Shown in pieces: positions 44,345 through 53,529 of a stretch of 60,000 nucleotides of DNA; positions within the stretch are counted from its first letter, which is position 1; every line of letters starts with the position of its first letter. The position numbers and the translations under genes were made by a program. The DNA lies in the NCBI RefSeq assembly GCF_963678635.1, contig NC_087069.1:47636276-47696275 (forward strand), read 5' to 3'. Origin of the DNA: Symsagittifera roscoffensis (taxonomy: Eukaryota > Xenacoelomorpha > Acoela > Convolutidae). The notes under the pieces are model-generated. The model had not been told where the DNA came from. It saw nothing but the letters and a program-made list of their open reading frames with translations, and did not search any database.

Positions 44345-45010
44345 TGGGTTAGTAGCCCGTACAACGTAAGGGCTCGTCTTTCACTTAAGGACTTTTGGCA
44401 AGTAAGTGGCCAAAAATGGACAGATGATTTACAAGAAGATATTAGCGAACAGTTTGTCGAGTGGCACTCCAGCTCCCTCTGCTAGGTCACCTGACACCTA
44501 CCGACAGTTATTCCACAGTAACTGTGGATCCCTTCGAGGTTCACATGATCGGTGATAGCTCATAGGATGTTCTCTGCGCCGTTGGGTTTTGCGTGCGCGA
44601 CTCATAAGGTCGCACAAAACTGAAATATCTTTTGTCCTCGTTAAAGCGCATGATGCGCCAACGAAAGCATTGTCATTTCCAAATTAAGAACTTCAAGCTG
44701 CTCTACTTTCCACACGGTTGGAAATTGAAACTGTGAAGGCACTTATAGAAAAAGTGAATGATATCTTTATGTGGACAGATAGCACCATCGTACTGTTGTG
44801 GCTTAACCTACTGATAAGTTACCTGTTTTTGTCAAAGTTACGTCGGCTAAGTACTCGAATCTACCACTACTGACGAGTGGCACCATGTCCTGAGTGATAC
44901 CGGTACACGGAGGTTTTCTTTGGAAAAACTCAAGGATAGCGGCTGGGTTATTGGGCCAAGCGTTCTTAGGACCAGGGATTGGCCGTTTAAACCCAATCAA
45001 GAGGTGATCA
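44345..45010 (+). pseudogene. BEL/Pao RT end, RNase H and following linker (decayed)
   Basis: The plus strand gives the end of RT (VSSPYNVRARLSLKDFWQ, 44,350-44,405) followed by KWTDDLQEDISEQFVEWHS. RNase H-related text follows: ARLIRSHKTEISFVL at about 44,595-44,640, then KALSFP...LQAALLSTRLEIE, then NDIFMWTDSTIVLLWL at about 44,757-44,805, the W-T-D-S block with an active-site aspartate. The linker at 44,917-45,000 has MEKLKDSGWVIGPSVLRTRD, the S-x-x-x-L-x-x-S-x-W-x-x-G-P motif common to BEL/Pao. Frames shift between blocks. Confidence 0.9.
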
Positions 45011-45828
45011 ATAAAAACAGGTTAAAGGGCCGTCATGCGATGGCAATAACCTTTAGGAGGTGTCCTCTACCTTTGTCGCGATGTTGCGTCAATCAAACCT
45101 CAGGATCACTGAGGATACAACTTGCGGATGTCAACTCATTTCCCGACGAAATGAGATTTTTTACTGCTGTTAAACCCATTAAGAGCAACAGCAAGATTGG
45201 CACGCAATCCCCGTTCTTGAGTCCAGCGGGTATCATTCGTTTCACTGGCCGCAAAAGACGTTCAATTGACACCAAGTTTGATGCTAAATACCCTATTTTG
45301 CTGGACGTCCGGCAAACGTAGATCGGATTTTGGCTCGGAACCTCCACCTTGAGCATTTTCATCAAGTGTTGGACTAAATGCGCTCCGTGATTATTTTAAA
45401 ACACACTATACTGGGGTTGCGTCGACTGCTGAAGTCTACTGAAAACCATTGCGTTACATGACGAAAACTAAAAATGGTCACGGTTCAGCCGAAAAAGGTC
45501 GATTTACCAATAAAACGCTTCGGGTAAAGCAATCACCTTTTCCTTTACAGGCATGGACTAATATGAATCATATTACGTTCCCATTCGAAGGAGCATTGAA
45601 AAAGATATGGCTTTCATTCTTTTGTCTCACCAGCAGGTTTGGACAACTCGAGGTTGTGCATTCACTAGACACCAGTTCAAGTGTGATGGTCATCGAGCGT
45701 TTCATCGCGCGCCGCGGTACACCCTGCTTTTTTTGTTCGGATAACAGAAACCACATTGTTTGTATCATGTATCAAGAATTCAAACCAAATGGCTCCAACC
45801 GTCTTTGCGCATATAGGTAAAAACTGGA
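45011..45828 (+). pseudogene. BEL/Pao integrase N-terminal and core fragment (decayed)
   Basis: In the frame ending at 45,321, LSPAGIIRFTGRKRRSIDTK and FDAKYPILL form the N-terminal integrase region. A further frame at 45,449-45,820 holds the core: ITFPFEGALKKIWLSFFCLT, RFGQLEVVHSLDTSSSVMVI and ERFIARRGTPCFFCSDNRNH, the last with the second catalytic aspartate in its S-D-N context. The histidine/cysteine finger and first aspartate stretch (45,325-45,590) is scrambled, and the end of the core plus C-terminal domain are missing. LTR-like sequence follows directly, pointing to an internal deletion. Confidence 0.9.
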
Positions 45829-46070
45829 AGTGTAACCCTTATGGGTTAACTTTTCTCTCTAACACGGCTCAGACTTCATTAAGTCTGACCTCCAAAAAGA
45901 AGCAACTTGTCTCACGGACAAATACCAATATTTTTGAGAGCTAGCTTCGCGTGTTAAGCCAAAAGTTTTTGTTGCCATGAACGCGTTAAAATGTTCAATT
46001 TACCGATTGTCGGATTTATTGGCCGAGAAGATTTTGAGATTTTGAGATTGGAGCCCGCATAAGCTTTGAA
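45828..46070 (+). repeat. LTR-like 3' region of a BEL/Pao element, copy 2
   Basis: This aligns with 34,375-34,700 (same block order: ttctctctaacac, attaagtctgacc, ttgtctcacggacaaat, gtgttaagccaaaagttttt, taccgattgtcgga, gagattggagcc). It shows that the two pol remnants belong to one element family. Confidence 0.6.
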
Positions 46071-46643
46071 ATCGGAAACGAAAAAAAACCGTGTTCTGTG
46101 TGTTCAGTTCACTTTTTTTAATATATCGAAAAACCCGCCGATGTATGATTCGCAGTATAGCAAACTCTAAAACTTCCTCGGCAACTGGTGGTTTAAAACA
46201 GAAAAAAACTCTAAAAAGGTTTTTTGATTTTTGAGAAAAAACTTCGCATCTGGATACAGACATTCTAGACATATTTTTTTAGGTTCGACTCTCGTTCAAA
46301 AGACGTAGAAATTCAAATCACCAATGCTATTGGATAACCAGGAGTAATTCTTCAGTGTAAGTAAAACAAAAAAGGTGCCAATTTTTGAAACAATTCTTCG
46401 TAAAAAAGTACAGTTCTTGACATTATTCGTACAATCTAAAAATAAGATTGATATTGATTTAGAGCCAGCGCCAAGTTTTCGGTGAATTATGACCCACTAA
46501 CTTTAAGACATAAGGTATCTCGGGGTTATTGAACAAAAACAGTAGTTTTTTGAAAATTTTTGCTTTCCTTATTTCTTTTCTTTGTATTGTTGTTACAAGC
46601 TTTAGCCAAAACCCAAGATATACAGGGTTGACCGAAAATACGA

Positions 46644-46763
46644 GTCATACAAATTTCATATAAGAAAACGCTAGTCATACATTTTTCATGCAATTATATA
46701 TGCACAAAACATTGCATGAAATGTCTATGATTAGTGATTTTTTTTATATGGAAATTGTATGAC
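46644..46763. repeat. Short imperfect inverted repeat (hairpin, ~50-bp arms)
   Basis: The left arm begins gtcatacaaatttcatataa and ends tttttcatgcaa. The right arm is its reverse complement with a few mismatches and ends ggaaattgtatgac at 46,763. The loop is about 20 bases around tatatatgcacaaaa. Related single arms recur at about 47,045 and 47,185. Confidence 0.75.
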
Positions 46764-47560
46764 TAGCATTTTTCCATAAACAAAAAAGATGGATTTTTTT
46801 TTCGTTTTAATTTCTCAAAAGTTTTAGGTTGTGTTCGTAACCGAACACAAGTGTCAATGACCTTGGTTACTCAAAAGAAGAGTCACCAAAATTTTGCTCA
46901 AGACTACGTTAGGCACACAAAAAAAATTGTTTGAGTACAAAATTCGTTTTGCGACTGAAAATGAAATAAAAATTTTGGACTTCGATACATCATATAAAAA
47001 TTTTTGCAGTCGCCATCAAAAAAATGCTGGTCATAGATTTACTATAAATGGAAATTGTATGATAAGCATTTTTTGTTGACAAAATTTTTTTATATATATA
47101 TATATGTACGACGATACAACAAATTTTTTGCCAAAACAAGAGAAATTCTAAGAAAACTCGAGGACTTCATTCTAACAAATTATGTATGAAATTTGTATAA
47201 CAAGTATTTTTTCATAAACCAGAATCTTGATTGTTTCTAATTTTTGTTTCTGAAAAATTGGATTGTGTTCGGATTGCCGCATAAATTTCAATTGTAAATT
47301 ATACATTGAATTTCTAATTTAGTTTCCTACCGTGATTTTACGTTCGTACGCAGTTGAACGCCCGTGTCATGATTTTGTATGCTTACTTTTACGTATGTGA
47401 TAACGTCCTATTTATTTGCAAAATCTTACAAGGTGTACATTTTTGGCAAGCCTTAATCCAGTTATTAAAATTTGATAACATTTTACAGAATAAACAACCA
47501 ACAAACAAAAAAAACAAGGCAACGAAAAAAAATTTGATTGAAATCGTTCTAATCAACGCC
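46764..47560. other. AT-rich sequence with isolated arms of the hairpin repeat
   Basis: Two partial matches to the 46.6-46.8 kb repeat (around 47,045-47,075 and 47,185-47,215) and a short (TA)n at 47,091-47,104. No gene was recognised. Confidence 0.5.
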
Positions 47561-47562
47561 CC

Positions 47563-47920
47563 CCCCCCTCAGGGACTCTACACCCTGCCAACTCAAAGGA
47601 TTAACCTTTTTACTACTTTGAGATATCCGTTTTTGGTGATGGACCCTAAAATTTTTCTAAGGACGCCGTTGGCGCCAATATACTAATTTTGAGGGGGGAG
47701 CTCGCACCGAAACAGTGCAATTTTTTGGTTAACATTTTCAGATAAAGTGCTTGAAAAACGATTTTTTTGGCCTGTTTTTTCAGCAAATTGCAAACGGCTC
47801 AGATATTTTTTTACCAAAACAGCTTTTTAGTGCTTTGGGAGAGCTCGGGAAATCATTTTATTCGACCTAAGAAAATCGACAAAAGTTTCGAATTTTTTTT
47901 TCGAAAATCCAGCCCAATCT
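47563..47920 (+). repeat. Dispersed repeat B, copy 1
   Basis: It starts at a C-run, then has the block (c/t)taaggacgccgttggcgcca, tatactaattttgagggggg and agctcgcaccgaaa, followed by ttttttggt, aaagtgcttgaaaaa, ggcctgttttttcagcaaat and accaaaacagctt. Copies lie at about 48,838-49,110 (long), 57,178-57,320 and 58,493-58,530 (short). Each has a hairpin in the middle, here GACGCCGTTGGCGCC. Confidence 0.65.
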
Positions 47921-47999
47921 CCCTGGAGAATATCCTAGATCCGCCATTGTATCACATTGAACTTCAAGAACTGTTTATGATTTACAATTGAGCAATTCT

Positions 48000-48830
48000 T
48001 AACCAGTTCCCGAATTCAAACACTTTGTTTTATGTTAAAGAGTTTGTTTACTAAAAGCTCCATTGTTCATAAAAACTCCACGAGGTCTATTAAAATATTT
48101 TGACGTCTTATGTCAAATTAGTAATTAACTGCGAATATTTTGAGCAAGATCATATAATTTATATCAATGTAATATCATAAACTCAAGCAAAACTGCAGAA
48201 AATTATTGATTTTGATCGTCAGTAATCTCAACTTAAATAACTTTGTACTAAATTTATGTTTGCTCGATGATAATTTGTGTACAGTTTGCGATTTTTTTTA
48301 GATGCATAGTGTCTCAGTTTGAGCTCTGGAAACCAGTTTCACTGACTTCAGTTCAAGCTGCTCATCCCGAATGACCTGGATCAGGGAGGCCCCTTAAAGC
48401 TGAAATCAAAACGAATAAGTTTCCATAGCTGAAAACTACTAACATTATTTAGTAAGTTTTACTCAGTTGACTATGTTTCAAATGGTAAAATACAGCAAAC
48501 ATAATTCCATTAACGATTGGTGAAGTCTTTCACAAAGTTTCGAATCTAGGACAAAATGTTGGATTCATAGTTTGGTTTTTCTTAAAAAAACCTTCTGTTA
48601 AGAACTTTTGTGAATGTTTTTTCATAAGTACAAGCACTGTAAGGAATTTTTCCACTGAAAAAACATCTCAAACATCGACCGAATATGAAATTTACGACAA
48701 AATTTGAAATTTTCAGACCAAATTGCTTAGCGCGTAAAACTTGAAATACATCTCACTTTGAGAATAGAAGAGTCAGTTCAACTGTTCTACCAAGGATTAA
48801 TCTAGGGTTTTTGAAAAGGCACTGGTTAAG
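48000..48830. other. AT-rich sequence, nothing recognised
   Basis: No gene or repeat was identified. Confidence 0.5.
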
Positions 48831-48837
48831 GGGCGGA

Positions 48838-49110
48838 TTAAGGGGGGGGGGGGGGGGGGGAGTCGTTTGATGTATGGTTGACTAACTTTAAAAATTCTCT
48901 AAAGTCGCCTTTGGCGACAGCATATACTAATTTGAAAGGGGAGCGCGCGCCAAAAAAAAAGCGATTTTTTTGGTCAAAGTTTTCCAAAAAGTGCCCAAAA
49001 AAGGCATGGTTGACCCGTTTTTTTTTCAAAAATTTGATTGCGGTCCAGAATTTTTTTTGTCAAAGTAGAATCCTGGAAAATTACTTTGGTACAAAAATGA
49101 CAAAAATAAT
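48838..49110 (+). repeat. Dispersed repeat B, copy 2
   Basis: It begins after a G-run (48,842-48,860). The core is ctaaagtcgcctttggcgac, catatactaatttgaaaggg and gagcgcgcgccaaaaaa, then ttttttggtcaaagttttcc, aaagtgcccaaaaaaggca. It contains the perfect palindrome GTCGCC-TTT-GGCGAC. The frames on both strands here are not conserved with copy 1. Confidence 0.7.
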
Positions 49111-49299
49111 CATAATTTTTTTATGATTGCAAAAATATAGATTGACCTAGCTTACAACATGAAAAATGCTGACTTTTTGAAAGATTATATATATAAACTA
49201 TTGGCTTATCCAAAAAGCGTTATCTCGGGAGCCATCTTTTCCCCCACTTTTTAACTCAAGATAGGTTGCACGTCCTATTTTTTCCGAAATTTTACTCAC

Positions 49300-49537
49300 G
49301 TGAATATCTTTTCTCATTTGGAGATCTGTTGGTGAAAAGAATTCTGCGAAACAGCCTCGCCGATGACCAATCAGGTGTTAAATCGCTTTCTGTTTCGCCC
49401 TGGATGTACAAGGGTCTAGATAGGCCGGATACTGAACCCAACTCCAGAAGAAGCGTGGCCAAAATGAGGACTCCAAATAATGTTCCAGTTGTTGAAAAGT
49501 TTGTGAAACGAACCTGCTTCGAATACAACGTAATCAT
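49300..49537 (-). CDS. Candidate first exon of a secreted prepropeptide
   Basis: The minus strand has ATG at 49,537 and an open frame in locally GC-balanced sequence, unlike its surroundings. Residues 18-38 (TLFGVLILATLLLELGSVSG) form a hydrophobic signal-peptide core with a small-residue cleavage context, preceded by a longer polar N-terminus than usual. Then come LSRPLYIQGETESDL, DWSSARLFRRILF and NEKRYS, the last with a dibasic KR. The coding part ends at a good donor, TTCAC|GTGAGT, giving 238 bases (phase 1). No downstream exon was found. The layout fits a neuropeptide or peptide-hormone precursor, but no family is recognised. The overlapping plus frame (49,266-49,562) seems to be its shadow. 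Confidence 0.45.
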
Positions 49538-49564
49538 TTTTTTTTCAAACGATTTTTTTTAGTT

Positions 49565-50090
49565 TTTTTTTGTTGTTGATGTTGGCGTCTTACGAGAAAA
49601 ATGTCTGATTGAGAAATAAAAAAAGTGGGCAACTAATTATTTTTTCCTTTTGTTCCGCGAAAATCTGAAAAACTAGATGAAATAAAGCTTTTAAGAACTC
49701 CTACCTAATTTTCAATGAAACGAAATATATACAAATAACTTCGATAGAGTTCAATTAATTTGTCCTGTCTACTCTTTATGGATGCTTTCATTATGAAAAC
49801 CAACTCAGTGGCCCTGAAAGCTATACGATCTTTCCCTACTTCGCCTTTCTAGGAACTATCATTTTTCTTGAACTTCGAGATATAATATATTCTTCGTATC
49901 AAATAGCTAAACTAATTGCCAATTCCTGATGAGTTTAATTTAGGCAGTTGTGGATTAATGGGAGAAGTAGGCGGACTGGTTTCCATTTTTTTGTTTTATG
50001 AAAATAAATACGATTCATATTGAATTACAGGTATAATTTTTTACGAGAAACGGTCAATAAACTTTTCAAATTGGCTTTATTTGCTTCGGG
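49565..50090. other. AT-rich sequence, nothing recognised
   Basis: Upstream of the 49.3-49.5 kb exon on the minus strand. No clear promoter element was identified. Confidence 0.5.
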
Positions 50091-50091
50091 G

Positions 50092-50502
50092 AGGGTTCTC
50101 ATGCTTGAGGGACCGAATGCTTGAAAATTTTCACCCAATCATATTCGCTAAGCATGTATATTGGCTAAGTGCCTTTCTCACAAAATCGAAATCAATATTA
50201 ACAGAAAGTGTATTAAATCAGTGGCAAATAATCAAAATTAATACAAATTGCGGGTTACAACCGCATTACTACTCAGATAAACATCCATACTAATGAGTTC
50301 AAAAGCTTAACAACTTTCCAGTCTTGAAAACGCATCTGCTTTTTATCTAATCGGTCAATATTAACACTAATGACCTGCATTTATTTTCCTACTTTGGGAT
50401 TTTTGCGATTTAGTTTGAGATTTTGAATACTCAATTCGGATTGGCTGAAAGCAAGCTAAAAATAATTTCAAGCATTCGGTCCCTTAAGCATAAGGGACGC
50501 CA
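50092..50502. mobile_element. MITE-like element with ~35-45 bp terminal inverted repeats
   Basis: Left terminus: GGGTTCTCATGCTTGAGGGA, then CCGAATGCTTGAAAATTTTC. Right terminus, in reverse complement: GGCGTCCCTTATGCTTAAGG, then GACCGAATGCTTGAAATTA. A further caatc/ccaatc match extends the pairing. The ~320-base interior has no ORF of note. It sits 50 bases from the reverse-complement copy of repeat A. Confidence 0.65.
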
Positions 50503-50549
50503 CCATTTGGTTTTATTGCTGTCTTTCGCGCTTGATCTATTCAAATCTT

Positions 50550-50940
50550 GTTGTTCTGACTTTCGTAACGATAGTAAGAGAATAATTGTGCTCGGGTCGT
50601 TTTTTTCTTCAGACAAGTTTCGACTTTTTAACTGACAATTTCTGACCGGTTTTTTTATATCATTCAAAAGGTATTGTTGTCTTGAGCTTAAAATTGAAAA
50701 GATATTTTACCTGTGATCAAATTTTGTTAAGCTATGGTGGTTTAAAGATTGCATATCTTTTGGCTAATTTGGGACAATAACGCGCGATATATTTCGAGCT
50801 ATTTACGCGTAAGCGTAGATGTAATCCGTCTTAGAAATCGTTCCAAATTGGTTCAAGGAAGCTTTTTTGCCATAATTGATATGTTACTAGGAGCGAAATT
50901 TATCATTTTGACGATATATGGCGTTGGGGATTATTTTTCC
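50550..50940 (-). repeat. Dispersed repeat A, copy 3 (partial, reverse complement)
   Basis: This matches the reverse complement of about 24,812-25,209: the ttgttctgactttcg, gtgctcgggtcg, cttcagacaagtttcgactt, tatcattcaaaaggtattgt, ttgtcttgagctt and atatggcgttggggatt blocks are in order. The hairpin end of the repeat is missing. Confidence 0.75.
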
Positions 50941-50944
50941 AAAA

Positions 50945-52120
50945 AGAGGTTTTTCAATTGATGTTTCGACCGTTCGATCAAAACTTAGTTTGTTTCGACC
51001 GTCTTGACTGATGCCTGGTAAATTTCAACCGACCCGACCCAAGATGTGTTTTTTCTCCTTGTTCAACGGAGAAAAATCAATTCGACCCAGTTTTGACGAA
51101 AAAATAACACATTTCGATTTTCCATAATTTATGTGACGCCACAGAATTTTTTCGCCCACAAAAACAGTGGTTGTAAAAAAAATCCCAGCTTTACAATCTA
51201 CGGAATATCCACTACATCAAAGTTTTGTCAAATCGGTCAAACGACAAATTAGGGAACCAACATTTGATCTGCTTTCCAAGCACGACTCTGCGCACTTTAT
51301 TCATTTGCTAATCAAAACTGCTGTCAATAAGTTAATTGTGTTTCGTTTTGCCCGACAATGTGCAAGAATCTTCCTCATTTGCCAGTTTATTCAATTGACA
51401 AGTGAATATTAGTGAATTTCAATGTTTTAACCCGGCAAAAACAGAGAGCCTTTTTGAGAGCGATGGTTTAACAGAATTAGAATTAGAAAAAATTTGGCAA
51501 GAGTAACTCGATTTGCTGGTGTTTCTGTTGAAAAAAATAAAAACTGTTGAAAAACATGCTTTTCTAAATCTCTTGAACTGAGAAATTTTTTGTTGTCAAA
51601 AATTTATCCAACAGTGTTTGTGATTTCACTGATTAGATAGCGATATTTTTTTTATCGAAAACTTCTTTGATGTCGACTTTTTAAAATCGTATTGATTCTT
51701 AAAATTAATCAATTTTCACAAATTATAATCCCTGAAATTTGGTCAATCAATAATTTCGAAAGCTTCTGAGTGATACAAAAGTTTTTGATAGTTTTGAACA
51801 AACATTTACATTTGAGTTTTCAAAAGAATATCCGTTTTAGAAAAAACGAGATTTCATAAAGATTTAAAAGAAAGGACAATTCAAAGCCAATATTGCTTAG
51901 GTTTAGCATGCCAAAGATCGATTTTTAAGTACATTAATTAGTGGAAGAAACAACGTTGTTAAGAGTATTAAAAACGCTGAAATGGAAAATTTTTGAAGTT
52001 TTCTTTTCATTCATTTAGAAGTCTTGCGTAATTTAAGTTGAAAACGATTCCTTTAAAAGCTATGGTTTGCGGTAAAAACTGAAACTATCCTGAATTATTT
52101 CCAAGTTCTCAGCTTGAAAA
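50945..52120. other. AT-rich sequence, nothing recognised
   Basis: Short repeated phrase tttcgacc(g/c)t/tcgaccgacc at 50,965-51,035. The frame at 51,167-51,412 is not recognised. Confidence 0.4.
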
Positions 52121-52121
52121 T

Positions 52122-52770
52122 TTAGATTCTTCGAACGTTGATTTTCACTGGCAGTTGAGCCACAATGCCACCTGCATACCGTAAAGCTGTTGTTTTTCCC
52201 ATAAGCCTAGATATTGCATCAAAAAAGCTTCTGCCTCCACCCAAACACTTTTCCATTCCAGTTTTTCTGACAATGACTTCATATGGTTTGTAGCGTAATC
52301 GCAAAAAAATCTAACCAAATAAATATTTCTCAAAAATGGTTTGTTGAAATAATCGAATGTGTAGTTACTATTAACCACTCCATCAAATTTATCCAGATCT
52401 CGAATAATCTAGTGAGTCCTATGTCTTTGCTTTCATACGACCAAAATTCACTTGATGTCGCAAAAAAAATCAAAAACAGCCGCTCATGCTCAGCATCATT
52501 TTTTGCAAGTATCATATGCCGATCAATATAATGTACGGGTTAATCTTTATGTGACTGGCTTTTCAAACCTGTCAAAACGCCAAAAGTATGCGCAAGAAGT
52601 TCACAGGCTTTTAAAAAATCACGGTGCTTAAATGAGTAATTTAGTTTGAAAAAAGCGCTCAAATTTTTGTTTCCAGCGAATTCAACAATGGTTAAAAGAT
52701 AGGAAAAACGCATTTGCCAAATGTTAACCAGTTCGCTTGAATGCGTGTCACTTTTGTTTTCGTTAGATAT
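52122..52770 (-). pseudogene. Unrecognised coding-like relic
   Basis: Over about 600 bases the minus strand reads as protein with only a few frame breaks: RFSYLLTIVEFAGNKNLSAF near 52,700, then CELLAHTFGVLTGL, then MILAKNDAEHERLFLIFF in the frame 52,330-52,515, then MKSLSEKLEWKSVWVEAEAF (52,145-52,378). Composition is mixed and not low-complexity. No motif is familiar, so it may be a decayed transposon or host gene fragment, or chance. Confidence 0.25.
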
Positions 52771-52779
52771 GATAAGCTG

Positions 52780-53240
52780 CTTGCTAAAAGACCGCTAATT
52801 CTTCAGATTATTCAGTTTTCAGATATTTTTTGAGATATAAGTTTTTAAGCACTTGAGATATAAGTTTTTAATTTTTTAAGTTTTCAGATATTTTTTGATT
52901 TTTAGAAAATCTCTTTTTAGAAAATCAGAAGCTCAAAACTGGGGATTTTCATGCGTACTTTCAGCTTTAAAAAAATACTTGCGATCATAAATATGAATCA
53001 GTTGAAATTGGTTAACTTCAAATAAAATCAGAAAATTTACACTTAATTTTAAACAACGCTGCTGACCTTTTAATTATCACTAGTGGCAAAAAAGATGTTC
53101 ATTGTTTCAGGATAAATTGTTTGTTTTGATTATGGCTTTAAAAAATCCTTAAGCTTCAAATATCATACGCAGAGTTATTTCTGTAGTTTTTATCTAACCT
53201 GCAGAATTCACAATCAGATTAAGATAACATAAAAACAGAA
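52780..53240. other. AT-rich sequence, nothing recognised
   Basis: A short direct repeat of (t)tttttgagatataagttttt at about 52,828 and 52,854 is the only structure seen. Confidence 0.5.
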
Positions 53241-53246
53241 CCGGAA

Positions 53247-53527
53247 GATTCTTTTGCAGCCTTTTGTTTTCGACTTCACATTCAACAGAAGTTATGAGTT
53301 CATCAATTACCAGCAGTATTTTAACGTATGCGCATTTTTTAACATCGATATTGAAACTGTGTTAATCGTTGCTGTTTAAGGTTTGTAGTTTTTTGATCAA
53401 ACGCCATAAATAACACTGTTTCACTATCAATATCAAAACAAGCGCACAGGTTAAATTACCGCTCGTAATTGATGAACTCATAACTTCTGTCGAACAAAAA
53501 GTCGAAAACAAAAGGCTGCAAAAGATT
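53247..53527. repeat. Long inverted repeat (hairpin element), ~120-bp arms
   Basis: The left arm starts gattcttttgcagccttttg and includes agttatgagttcatcaatta; the right arm has taattgatgaactcataact and ends aaaaggctgcaaaagatt. Pairing continues inward through tttaacgtatgcgcat / agcgcacaggttaaat and aacatcgatattgaaactgt / cactgtttcactatcaatat. The loop is about 35 bases near 53,370-53,404. A diverged single arm is at about 54,993-55,070. Confidence 0.85.
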
Positions 53528-53529
53528 GT

